A DNA stretch of 64,000 bases, taken from assembly GCF_000003815.2 (NCBI RefSeq), contig NC_049994.1:12413538-12477537 (forward strand), given 5' to 3'. The notes below the pieces were generated by a model. It did no database searches. It was not told the DNA's origin and worked only from the letters and a program-made list of their open reading frames with translations. Origin of the DNA: Branchiostoma floridae. Its lineage: Eukaryota > Chordata > Leptocardii > Amphioxiformes > Branchiostomatidae. Both the position numbers and the translations under genes were made by a program. How positions within the stretch are numbered: the stretch's first letter is position 1; each line of letters starts with the position of its first letter. Of the stretch, positions 1-40,435 are shown piece by piece.

Positions 1-899
1 TTTTTTCATTCTAGCAACTCATTGTTTTTTGAGCTTGTGATGTCAATTTTGATGGTTGAATCTGTCACGTTAAGGGTACAGAAATTTGTAATCATTAATT
101 TCATGTCATGAAGATTTTTTGGATGTGGTGACACAAGCAAATGCCTGTCCCAGGACGGAGTGTCAGGTCCTGGTGACAGCCCTGCTGGAGGAACTGTGTC
201 ACCTAAATACTCCACATTCTGTATGTTCTGGTCCAGCAGTGGTTTTGTGGCTGATGGAGGCTATGTACTGAAGCAGAGAGAGGGATTCATTAGACCCATT
301 GTGCCAGGAGTCGGATTGTTGGAGTGGTATAAGAGCCCTTCTAGAGGCTTGGTTTTGCAAAGTCATGTTTTCAAATTTACTAAAAAGTACATCATGGATA
401 CACATGTAATGGTAGACTGTTTTCTTTGTGCCTGTAAGGTTTATGCAATCACAGATAACTTAAATATTTTAACCAAGAATAACTCAAATCATCCTGTAGG
501 TCACTTTTCAATGAGGTCATGAAGGAAGGGAGTGAGTTCTACAAATGTATGCCTAGTTTTGTGAGAAAGGACTTTTATTGTTTGTCTGGTATGTTCTTTT
601 TTTCTCTCAACCAGGTGGCACTTACATAAACAGCTGGTGTGAATATCATTTGGTGTAGTAGAACAACAAAAAATGGCATTACAGGAATGGAAGGAGCAAT
701 TTGCACTAATGTCTGTTACCAAATCTGTTCAGATATGCAAGCATTGCAAAATACCTCTAGTTGCCATGGACATAAAAAGAAAAATCAACAATATCTATTA
801 CCTAATCTGGAATAATTTGGAACTATGAATACCTGAATACCTCTCGTCCATCCGGTATATTGTAATACATTTATTAGTAGTCAGAAAATGAGTGATCTG

Positions 900-1285
900 A
901 TATGGAACATAGCAGGATTACATATAATATTTGGAAATCTGGGGAAATACTACCCCTTCATCATTTAGACTTTACGATGCAAAATCTTATCCTAATCTGG
1001 GAAAAGATATTGCCAAAAAGTGTGCCTAAATGACTTAATTTGGAACATACAGATTAGTTGTAATATTTGGAAATTTGTGCAAATGCTACTCCTTGTCCTT
1101 CTGTCCTTCATAAACTTTATGATGCAGAATCTTATTTTAATCTGGACAAAGATATTGCCAAAAAGTTAGAAAGAAATGAACATACAAATTAGTTGTAATA
1201 TTTGGAAATTTGTGCAAATGCTACTCCTTCATAATGTAAACTTTATGACACAGAATCTTATTTTGATCAAGAAAAAAGATATTGC
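900..1285. repeat. Tandem duplication, three degenerate copies of about 130-145 bp
   Basis: Three successive blocks share GGAACATA...ATTTGGAAAT, then AAATGCTACTCCTT, an ACTTTATGA...CAGAATCTTAT segment and an AAAGATATTGCC segment. Copies start near 900, 1040 and 1180. No coding potential is seen. Confidence 0.7.
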
Positions 1286-1444
1286 TGAAAATTCATGAAC
1301 AATAAAATCTGTAACTTGTCACTCAGCATGACGGTAATTGCAGGAAATGTTTTAATTTGTCGCTTCTGAAGTGTACACGATACAGCTGTTCATATCCCAC
1401 ATTTGGGGAACGCTCACAGGTGGTCTGTTACATGTGTATGACGA

Positions 1445-1815
1445 GTTTGACTAATTGATACCCATGCAAGAAGGAACAATATTGTGTATAATTAAAACAG
1501 GAAAGTTGTCGGAAGGGTGTGTCATATCCAAGGACAAGCGGATTACCGTATGTTTGATATTGGTTGGAATAAGGGTGTATATTCTACTGGATTCCACGTA
1601 CTAGTAACAGCGTGGTCTACTTGTCTACATGTATATGACGAGTTTGACTAATTGACATCTCTGTAAGACGGAACAATATTGTGTATAATTAAAACAGGAA
1701 AGTTGTAGGAAGGGTGTGTCATATCCAAGGACAAGCGGATTACGGTATGTTTGATATCGGTTGGAATCGGCGCGTATATCCCGCTGCATTCCACGTCCTG
1801 GTAACAGGTGGGCAG
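1445..1815. repeat. Tandem duplication, two copies of about 185 bp
   Basis: Two adjacent blocks (from about 1445 and 1633) share GGAACAATATTGTGTATAAT, GGGTGTGTCATATCCAAGG and ACAAGCGGATTAC. They also share the surrounding order with few substitutions, implying a fairly recent duplication. Confidence 0.8.
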
Positions 1816-3514
1816 GGTGGGGACCGCCACCCCTTGGGGACGTCAACTCATAGATCGTTTTTATGCCCTTACAAATTAACTCATTTTCGCTAAGTGCCTC
1901 TTTGTGTGCGCTTGCCTTAGCATATTTCATGTATAAAATTAAAGCGATAGAAATTGAATCCATCTCCGTATGGCGGGGGCCTTGCTTTCGCTGCGACCTC
2001 AATTTGTTCCTGGACGATATATCAATATCTCGGCAGAGCAAATTGGCCCTATTTCATTAACGATTCCATTCCTCTGTTCCGCTAAGGCCGCTAATGCACA
2101 TTTATTTAATTTCCTCACTTCACCCCAGAGGTGGGGTCCTCCCTCTCCCGGGATTAGGCTTCGAGTCTTTCAATTTGAAAAGGACGCCCCGTATTTGCAC
2201 ATATTAATAGGTTGGGCGCGATGGCAGCGGTGGGTTACTCGCTGAGGGACTGAGACAGGTTCGTCGTCCGACTGACTTGAACTACCCGGACCCATCCCTG
2301 CGTGTGTCTACTGTATCATTGAAAACATTACGGCTGGATTCTCTGGAATTTGGGGCGTTCCCTGTGTATGTTCCGTGTGTGTATATATAGTCTGTACTGC
2401 TGCGAATGCCATGAAACAAAGTCGTTGCTGGATTTATTGATACATTGTTATGATATATTGTGACATGGAGTAGACAATACTTTGCTGTATCATCATCTTT
2501 GATTTGCAGTCCAAATTTTAGAGGTAAAAAAGATGATGGTGTTAACGTCAACTTCTCTTACATGTGCGTGGGTCGGGTGAAAGTAGTATCACATTTCTGG
2601 CCACAGATTCTGGCTGTGGCTGGGTCAGGGTGAGGGTGTCATGTCGTCACTTGAACCACCATGAATTTGGTGCATCTGTCGTAGAATGTCCCAAAGCCGG
2701 TTATTTTTGACCACTTGTAAGCATTTGTCACTGGCCCCACCTCTAACTGACATGTGGTGTCCCTCAGCGGTCCTGTTTGTTGTATATGAAGGGCTAAGTC
2801 ACGGCTGTCGGGGACCTGTGTATGACAGCTACCACCCTGGGTGTACACGTCCATGATAAATCGCTCCTTCAACAGGCGCTATATTTGGTGCAGGTTGACA
2901 TTGTGACTGCAGCACAACTTTACTCATTAAGGCATGAGGTAATCTTCCTCTCCTGTACACTTCATTCATAGATGCTGGCCTATTGACTTGGCTCTTCTTG
3001 CCCATGTGTGGTAGGTAAGCTTGGCTGCCAGGGCTGGCATTGACTTTGCAGAGGGTGTGTGTCTCTGTTTGATGGATAGATTTACGACGCAGACTGTTGG
3101 ATCACGTTTGTTTTTGTCGGTTTTGAAGGAGGCTATTTTGGTCGCAAGTCGTGCCATCGTATTATGTACAGTGTTTGATGGTCGTGACTCTACTGTACTG
3201 GGTTTGATATGTGTCCACTGTTCTATCATACATTCGCAGTGATCCACTAAGTGTACTACAGTGTGACTTTTCAGAGCATATTATGTTATTGTACATTCAT
3301 GTGAATCAGTTATAATCAATTCTACTAGTATTATACTCATAAGTAGTAAGATTTCACATGTTGAATGTTTTTCTTTCAGTGTACAATTCTAACAAACAAA
3401 AACTTTCATGTTGTGATTTTGAAATTAAATTTTTTTCCTCCATGTTTTTCTGCAGGGTTCTTTGATCTCCTACTTTCATCCCTCTTCGTTTGACCTTTGA
3501 CCTTCTTTGGTAAA

Positions 3515-32474
<28,960 letters not shown>

Positions 32475-35400
32475 AGGGGCGTAGTAGTGTATGGGAGTCG
32501 TCTGGTCATCGGGCGCTACCGACAGTAACCGTGGACAACGCTCGCACATAGGTACTGGGTACCTAGCAACACGAACAACACGCTTGTAAACCTGTAAACA
32601 AAGCTCAAGTCGTAAATAGAACTATTCCAGATAACTCATGTACATGTACAAAGTCAAACGTGGTGCTGTCTACAAGTGCCATCGTCTTGCTTTAAGCTAT
32701 GCCTAGCCGTAGTCATAACGATAGTGATAGTAGTAGTCGTGTTCTTACAAACCCTAAGCAGCTCACTTCGATGTTTTGTGTCGTCACCTTGTACAGATTT
32801 ATCCCAGTCTTCAGACATACATATATACGTAGCGGTAGGAAGAGTAACTCTCAGAACAAAAAGACAAGTTGTCCAGTATTTTCACCACTGTATAAAGAAG
32901 CCGTCCACTGTTACTGTCGGTAGGGCATGACACTGTGCACCTGTAAGGTGTGCTAGACATGGAGGGCAGGGATATAAACGGGTCGGTAGCGGGAAAACGG
33001 TTTACGCTCCAGACGTAACCCGTGCTACCACCACAGTGCATGTGCCATACGCCAGCATGGATTTTCTAGACTTATATGGATAACTCTAGGGCTAGTAGCC
33101 GACTGCGTAGGTTGCTAGTTTTCTACTTTTAAACTTCACATTCCTTGAGAAAAAGTATATGGCTATATTGTGATTAAAGAAGAAGAAGAAAAAACTACTG
33201 GCTGTAAATGTTGATATGTGCAGGGTAACCTTTTGTGATCATGATAAGAAGAAATTTTTGCATTTGTAGTGCACATATAAAGTGATAGTAGCACCATGAG
33301 TGATGATATGCTGGTCTTGCAACATGAAGCAATAAATTATTACCACTGGTAACAAAGTAAAAAATAATGTATACTTTACCTGTAATAATGTATATCTCTA
33401 GGAATGTATTGTAAGTGGGCATTGATATGTAGAAGTGAGCATGAATATGTTTTTGGACTGGAGGGGTGGTGAGGTCTACTATAGTGGTGTGTACTTGGCT
33501 GTAAATACTATGATGCCTGTGCAGTGCATGAACATTGTATGCCGTGTGTTACTCCTTTGTAGTGATAGACACGATTGTGTTCTCACATAGAAACTCTCTC
33601 CTTTATTGTTTGTTGGTATTCAGAGACTGCTACTACCCCTCTAGAGAACTACCTCTGCTGGCAATGTTGCTGTGAATTCTTTTTTTTTTATTATTATTTT
33701 ATTATTCCTTCATCCATTCACTCCTAACAAGATGATGTCCTGTTTATAAGATGTCCGTTATTGCCATTGTACCGTAACCCTGTCATTATTGAAGTAGACT
33801 GCATGGTAGTCGTTAAACAGTTGTTCATGAGACAAGAAAGGAATGATTTGTTAGTCTCCAATATGGTGTAATTTCTGGTTTTTATAGGCTGAGAGAAGAG
33901 GTCAGCGGAATGGGAGGGCTAGTCCTGTGATTTCCCCATCATGCACTGGATTACCCATGATGCCCTGGGATTACCCATCATTCAATCTGTTTTATCCATC
34001 ATGCATTGTGATCAAGAAGTAATGTTGGAATCAATTAAGGAATGATCTGACCAAGATTTTGATTTTAGTGATTCAGAATCACTATTTTCTTTCTTTTAGC
34101 CAATTCTGTATCCTTGTATTTGTTTCAGAACTGCATATTTATCCAGCAGTGTTGTTTTGTAAACATTGTCGGCTTGCGACCATTAAATTATGGCCAGTGT
34201 AGTGAAGTCAACTTGATTGTTCATGGAATTTTCATGTGGGGCCGGCCATTCTGTTCTGATTTGTAAAACAGGTCTGTTTTATGTTGGTGAATGACTATGT
34301 TGGAAAGTGAGAGGAGCCGGAACAACCTCCAGGCAGGGTTATTATACTCTAAGAAGTTAACAATGCTCAAGGGAGGCATCTTAAGTAGTAAGAATGCCTC
34401 TGCCACGACAACGGACCTTTCCCAACAAGATAGTGTGAAACCACTAGAGTGGAACTCTATGAGAAGTCTACCACATTAACTTTTACATGGACTTGATTCT
34501 TGCTTTGTACAGTCGAATGTGTTTCTCATTATCGTTATCATTGTGGAAAAAAAGACTGCTCTTATTGCTTGTACAGGCCAAAGCTATAAAAAGTAAGCTT
34601 GCATTTTATCTATCATTCCAGCTGGTATAAGATTCTGTGCGGTTGTTTTTCTTCAGCAGCAGAACACAGACGTTTTTAGAACTTGATGTTTACCTCCGAC
34701 AGAAAAAAAAGTATGTTGTTAAGATATATACTGTACAATAGTTGTAGGTGTTATAGGATAAATGAAGACTGTGAGCTTAGACAGTTAAGAAAGTCAGCGA
34801 CATCATGGAGTAAAATAAGGTATACTCCTTTTTACAGATTATTTAGAGGTTGACTTGCCAAGAAAGGCAAGCGAATATTATCTGTTTGATTAATCGCATT
34901 TGTTGAAACTTGAAAGTTAAAAACATCTTTTTTCGATACCATGTTACCTCAAGAAGTGGTATGTGGACTGTACCAAAGTTTGGAGCGGGGCAGATGACAC
35001 CTGTGCCACAGGGCTAGAGATAGTTGTCAAAGAGTAAATAGAATCGTAAACCCTTGAGTTTAGAAGGCTGCAGTCCAAGAGAATTTGGTTAGAGGAACTG
35101 AACTTGATGTGATGGACTCTATGTGAGATGTGATATACCGTCACTTATATCATTGTATAAACCATCAACCTTCCGCCTTTGTAGTCGTTTCTTCTTCTTT
35201 TTTTAAGTACTACAAAAGCGTCTTTCCTCAACATAGAGCCATGAAAGTGAGTTTAGATAACATGCTTTCTTGGCATATCCCGAGATGTAACTAAGACTAT
35301 AAGGTGATACTCTATTGTTTGTAGGTAGTTTATACCACTTTCCCCTGTATTCTGCTACTGAAGGAAGCGGCTGCCAAGGATGTGTATACTGGTGTCTTGG

Positions 35401-37309
35401 AATGAAAATAAAAGCTGTAACAACAGTCAAACCTGCTATCTTATTGTCTTTGAGTCTACAGGATGGAGGACTTTTTACCCTTATGTTGCACACAGACTTT
35501 CACCACTTCTTCTCTGCCCAAATGATATCTACCACCCAACAATCATGACCATAGCATGTCCAGAACTTGATATATTGATGCTGGAAGTTCTGCTGCTGTC
35601 CATTAAAAGTGGCTTAGAGACCCAAAATCTAATCATTCCAAGGTCTCATCTACAATGTAGACCTACCCACATACAAAATATTGATACAATCCATTTAGGC
35701 CTTCTGGACTTATCCTGTTCATCCACATACACACACACATACATACATACATACATACATACAAATGCTACAGAAAACATAATCAAGAGTAACAATGTCC
35801 TTCACACCAAGGAGCTTAAAAATGACAACCGCCTTGTTAGTACACAACTGAATTCCAGGAGAGATTCACCTGTTTTAGTAGTGTTCTTCCAACCTTTCTC
35901 AAGGCAATACTACTTCCCATTGCTAGGTGGCGCTTCAGTGGGAGGGATGCAGTCCTAAAGGTGACTTAAATCATGAACTGCGATGAGGGGGGATACAAGT
36001 TTAGTCACGTTTGGGACTACATCCTTTACACTGCAGCATTGCATATCACTGGGAGGTAAAACTAGTCATTTATGATATTGCCATGTGGAAGGTAGCAGAT
36101 CAGAAGAGCTACTGAAACATCTCATGGTTGAGTGCAAAGAGCTTTGCTAACCACTCGCATCTAAGTGTTGAAATGGTCAGACATTTCTGACTGTGTTCAC
36201 TGTCTCTGGTCTGTGACACTGTTTGAACCTGGATGTCTAACCTAAATTGTAATTTGTCGACCACTATAAGCAGCTTCTCACTTGGTGGCTGTAGATGCAA
36301 AGATACAATTTTAGTAGAAACAGTTTCTGTATCCAGCAACTTAGAACATGACAGACGTATGTAACACATTTAACAAATGTTTTACATACAGATATACAAA
36401 ATGTACATGTAAATGGAGATACATTTGTCCATGACATTAAATGTTTCATCATTAGAAAAAGCTATATTGGAACCTTGGTATACCTAACCAAAAACAGTCA
36501 TTCTCACATAATACAATGGATGACTGAAATGTTTCTAACATTGCAAAATTATATTATAAGAATATAAGTTTTCAAAGTGACATGTTTGGAATAGTTTGAG
36601 ATGGCAAACCTCTACGACTGTTTGAGAAAAATTTATTATAGTATTTCATTGATTATGCAAATACGTATCCAAAATAAGCTGTTTGGGAGCATAAACACAT
36701 GCCTAAACCCTTGCCACATCCTGACAAAATTTACCTGCCATCAATAAATCATACCGGTGCTTTAGATACAAAAACCGGTAGTTCTGCTGTAGAAGTATTG
36801 TCCACTGTTTCTGCTGCTGCAGTGGTCTGAACATCTAATAGCTGCAATCAGTCTTTCTTTAGTTCTGCTGCAGTACCAAGGAAAGCCTCTGGGAGGCCCA
36901 AAATTGCATTCCGTTTCTGACACATTTTCCCACATACTAAATATCACAATCCATTGCTATGTTCTTCAAAGTAGGTCGGTTTAGCATTGTATTTAGTTTT
37001 TAAAGGTGCTTGGAGTCCTTGTTGGCTATCGTAAAGAAACGTATTATTGATAATGTACGTGAGTTCAACTTACGCCTTTATGGAAGTTATGGTATTGTGC
37101 CATAACGCATGCAGAGGACATCATGATGCCGTGTGTGCCAGCGTGGACTGGAGAAGCACATCTTTTAGGTCAGTCGTTCCTTTGCGGTTCTATCTCAGCA
37201 GTAATAGTGTTACGTCTATATCCTACGGGATGGCGTTTACAGTGCTTTATTCGAGTTAACCGTTAGGTGGTGCTTCTCAACCATCAAACTCTGGAAATTC
37301 GCTCGCATA

Positions 37310-37493
37310 GTCATCATCTAGCCTCTACCAGGCTCCGCAGATCAGTAGTGTAATAGTAGAAATTTGATAAATGGAAACAATAGTACACTAGGGGAGTCGG
37401 CAGGACAGAGGAGTTATCCGCGTGGTGACGAAATTTTACTACACATGTATTAGACCACCAATCCGCGGAGCCTGGTAGAGGCTAGTCATCATC
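37310..37493. mobile_element. 166-bp MITE with 9-bp target duplication
   Basis: The element 37319-37484 starts TAGCCTCTACCAGGCTCCGC and ends with its inverted copy GCGGAGCCTGGTAGAGGCTA. Both sides carry the perfect 9-bp repeat GTCATCATC (37310-37318 and 37485-37493). A 9-bp duplication suggests Mutator-type mobilisation; the flank is itself a TCA repeat, so one base of ambiguity remains. Confidence 0.85.
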
Positions 37494-38907
37494 ATCGGTC
37501 GACGTGCTTACACACGACGGGGTAATACCGCCCCTTTTCATGTACTAGTACTACATTGTAACCATCTAAAGTGCCGAAATTTCGATACTGCTGGATGGCC
37601 ACATTCATAAGTTGTTTTTTTCTAGGCGACCTACGCGGACTCGGTCGTTCTTTCGGTGGTTAACGTTATATATATATATATATATATAGGAACCGGCCAT
37701 GAATTATGGCACTGCGTACACTTCAGGGCGGGTCATTAACCCTATAGTCTATCACAAACAAAGGGGACGCAGAACAAAGCCAATCGGAAGAATATAAGCC
37801 ACACATCTGGAAGGTTGCGCTCACCTGATGTGTGTGTCTGCTGAAGATGTTCAGGACGTACACCAGGCTCCGTACACTATGTAGCTGGAGGGCTTAGACC
37901 TCTCCATAGGAAAGCATGTTAAAATACACTGAAATAAGGCTTCTCAAGAAACGTATTGAAATATGGCTTCAGAAAATTACTAACCCCAATTTGAATCTTA
38001 AGATTTTTCTCCACCAGACAGTTATAGCCATCTTTTAAAAAGAAATCAGGGTGTTGTTCCGAACTTCGGGTCAAATGCTTGCTCTGGCTCTATGAAGCTC
38101 ACCTTAGACCCCGTTTCTCCTGATACCACCCATATGACCCAACAACTAGAATCCTTCCGCACGCCAACTAAACTGACAAACTGAGCAAATTTTTACCTAC
38201 ATGGGAAAGCTGAGACTACCTGTTCCTTCTAACCCAAAAAGTTTCCAGGTGGTGCCAAAATTTTCAAGGAAAAATAGCATTTTCAATGATTTTAGGTGGC
38301 ACTATTCTCATCTTGTGCCTTCTACTGCGCTACTCAACTCGTAGTCTGTCCTGGAGTGGAGGGATCTGCTGTCGGAGGCAAAGCTTGAAATTGCGAGTCG
38401 ACATCCCAATTCTCATCTTTAGATTAACCTCCTGATCAAAGTTACGTCATTTTCATAATGTTGTGTAAGGCAATGGGAAGGAACATCTGTGATATCTATT
38501 TACCTTCTTCAGGCGGACACATGATATCCGTCGTACCGATGTACTAAGGAACGTTGGGGTTCACGTGAGACATGTTAAAGCACACGGGGGTACACGTGAC
38601 ACATAAAAGGGTACGTAACTCATAAAAGTATGTGCTATTTTCTGAAATACCACTTTTTCATTAATCAGTCAATTTTCAGTCAATTTCTTTAAATCATCCC
38701 TAGACTATAAGAATAGCGAATAATACACGCATTTACCTATTTTGAGTTTATCAGAAAATCATTGCTATAGAATGCAACCGCTCTGTCGTCTAGATCTAAT
38801 GTAAAGTTGCCGATACAATTAACTGTTTTTTTTATTCACAACAGAAGTACTTGAAGAAACGTTAACAAAACACGTGTTTCTAGAGATTCTAGTTAAATTC
38901 CTATCTA

Positions 38908-39026
38908 GCCTCCATAGCAGGCTCTCTGGGTTTTCCCGTCTTTTTGTGGCCTATAATACACTTTGAGCAATGGCCAGTAAAAGTGTATTATGAGCCAAAA
39001 AGCTCCAGAGAACCTGCTTTGGAGGC
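38908..39026. mobile_element. Short inverted-repeat element (TAGCCTCCATAGCAGGCTCT)
   Basis: Left end CTAGCCTCCATAGCAGGCTC and right end GAACCTGCTTTGGAGGCAAG are imperfect inverted copies. An inner pair TAATACACTTT / AAAGTGTATTA makes a second stem. Related in end sequence to the element at 37319. Confidence 0.7.
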
Positions 39027-39902
39027 AAGTTATACTGTGGGTTTGTAGCTTTGTCATTCCACCAATTCTGTATACTCCCGGTGAGATGTGCCCTGTTCAT
39101 CATTCGAACACAGGAAGTATTAAGGTTGAGTCAACCTTGACAGTTGTCTATAGTCTCAAGTCCTTAATGAAATGTCCTGGCAACAGCGCTTCATTGGTTT
39201 ATAAAAGTTTATAAAACAATAACAATAGAACGAGATAACTACATATATGTATTAAGTCCTCCATAGAATACATTTAATTCAATTTTCCTGCTACTACACC
39301 TCTACATTGTTGGTGCATTTAGTCACTGACAGACTAGAGGCCCCAGACTATCTTCTATTGTTCTTTGCCACACAAAAAACACAGTTGGTCGTTTTTATCG
39401 GGCTTTCTATTTTGTACTGTTTTCTTGATTTCTCGCGGAAAAAAAACAGTAGAAAGCCCGAGAAAAACGCCTAAAACACGTCAAAAGACAGTAGTCCCGT
39501 AATGTGTATATCGTAATGTGTATATCGTTACCCGAGTACAACAGGCCACACACGTTCACTCCACGTGCCTCCGTATCTTCAACATTAGGTAAACAGTAAG
39601 AGACGGAACGGATACGTGTAATTTTGCTGATAAAAAGATAATTCACTCATATGTGATTTGCTCATGACAATATCAAACAACATGATAAGAAAGATGTCCT
39701 CGGAAGTCTTGACATTATGCAAGGAGCAGGTGTCACATTCTCAGATGTAAGAAGTGATGATTAGGTCAAGGCGTATTACTTACTTAATGTATCCTTGTCG
39801 CTGATTGGACATCTTATCTATTTCTTCCGCTCGCCTTATGTAACTGAAATTATGTCATACAATTTCAGTTATGAAACGTCAAAATGTTGCATAATTCTCG
39901 GC

Positions 39903-39909
39903 TATATAA
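39903..39909 (+). promoter_or_regulatory. TATA box of the lipocalin gene
   Basis: TATATAA sits about 30 bp before a probable leader exon that ends at 39996 with a clean GTACGT donor. Position and spacing fit a TATA-driven start near 39932-39940. Confidence 0.6.
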
Positions 39910-39932
39910 AGTGGGTTACCAGCATTGTCTGA

Positions 39933-39996
39933 AGCAGAAAATCCCACTCCAGGTACAGGCGTGAACGTCTTCAGCTGCAGACATTCGGACTCAGAG
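39933..39996 (+). other. Probable non-coding leader exon of the lipocalin gene
   Basis: The exon ends TCAGAG before GTACGT. Its 5' limit is estimated from the TATA box. It would splice to an acceptor TTTTCCAG at 40266-40273 or 40284-40291, both just upstream of the start codon at 40316. No ATG opens a long frame in it. Confidence 0.45.
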
Positions 39997-40315
39997 GTAC
40001 GTGTGGTTTCCTATCGCTTCATTCTTTCGTATAAACATCATTTTTGGTCTCATTCTAGCTTTTTAAAAACTAAATACCCATCTAGACTGTTAAAGCCACA
40101 AATATGCGCCATGGTTTACTTTCATGAGCAGACGCAATGACGGTTTGTCAAAATGCATGAGGGATATAAATACGTCAGTGCTACTCATATATCTAAAGTG
40201 AGAGAGTCTACTTTCAATATAGCTGACTAGAGTATTTCTATCATTACAATATACAAAGCACAATCTTTTCCAGACTCCTCACCTTTTCCAGACGCGGCAC
40301 TACCGACACTTCATC

Positions 40316-40435
40316 ATGATGACCCCCATCCTAGCACTCCTGGCTTTCACAGCCATCGCTGATGCACAGTTTATCACCTGGTTTGGAGACTCCTGTCCCA
40401 GAGTCCCAACCAAGGAGAACTTCGACATAGTCCCG
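40316..40435 (+). CDS. Lipocalin coding exon 1 (residues 1-40)
   Basis: ATG with hydrophobic signal peptide, then FITWFGDSCPRVPTKENFDI and VP, ending before GTAAGT in phase 0. A second ATG follows immediately, so the start is 40316 or 40319. Confidence 0.9.

Larger units (their letters stand above)
1..3455. other. Upstream region of PCBP (probable 5' intron or intergenic DNA)
   Basis: No coding exon is supported here. The first 190 bases resemble other dispersed repeats in the window (shared ending GACAGCCCTG). Two sets of tandem duplications follow at 900-1285 and 1445-1815. The stretch 1860-2160 is less repetitive and could be regulatory. Because the first coding exon has an acceptor at 3455, most of this is likely the intron behind a leader exon not identified here. 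Confidence 0.5.
32475..39900. other. PCBP 3' UTR and intergenic DNA
   Basis: No coding exon is supported here. Candidate poly(A) signals AATAAA occur at 33331 and 35407, so the 3' UTR could be 0.9 or 2.9 kb long. Degraded copies of the dispersed family seen at 46497 lie at 35548-35770 (ending in a CATACATACATAC microsatellite) and 36690-36970. A (TA)n run is at 37666-37688. Small elements at 37319 and 38908 are listed separately. From 37740 to 38900 I see nothing recognisable. Confidence 0.55.

Noticed and set aside
35380..35958. A 192-codon plus-strand frame
   Set aside because: It crosses a degraded copy of the CCTCCATGAAA-ended repeat and a CATA microsatellite downstream of PCBP; no domain or splice evidence.
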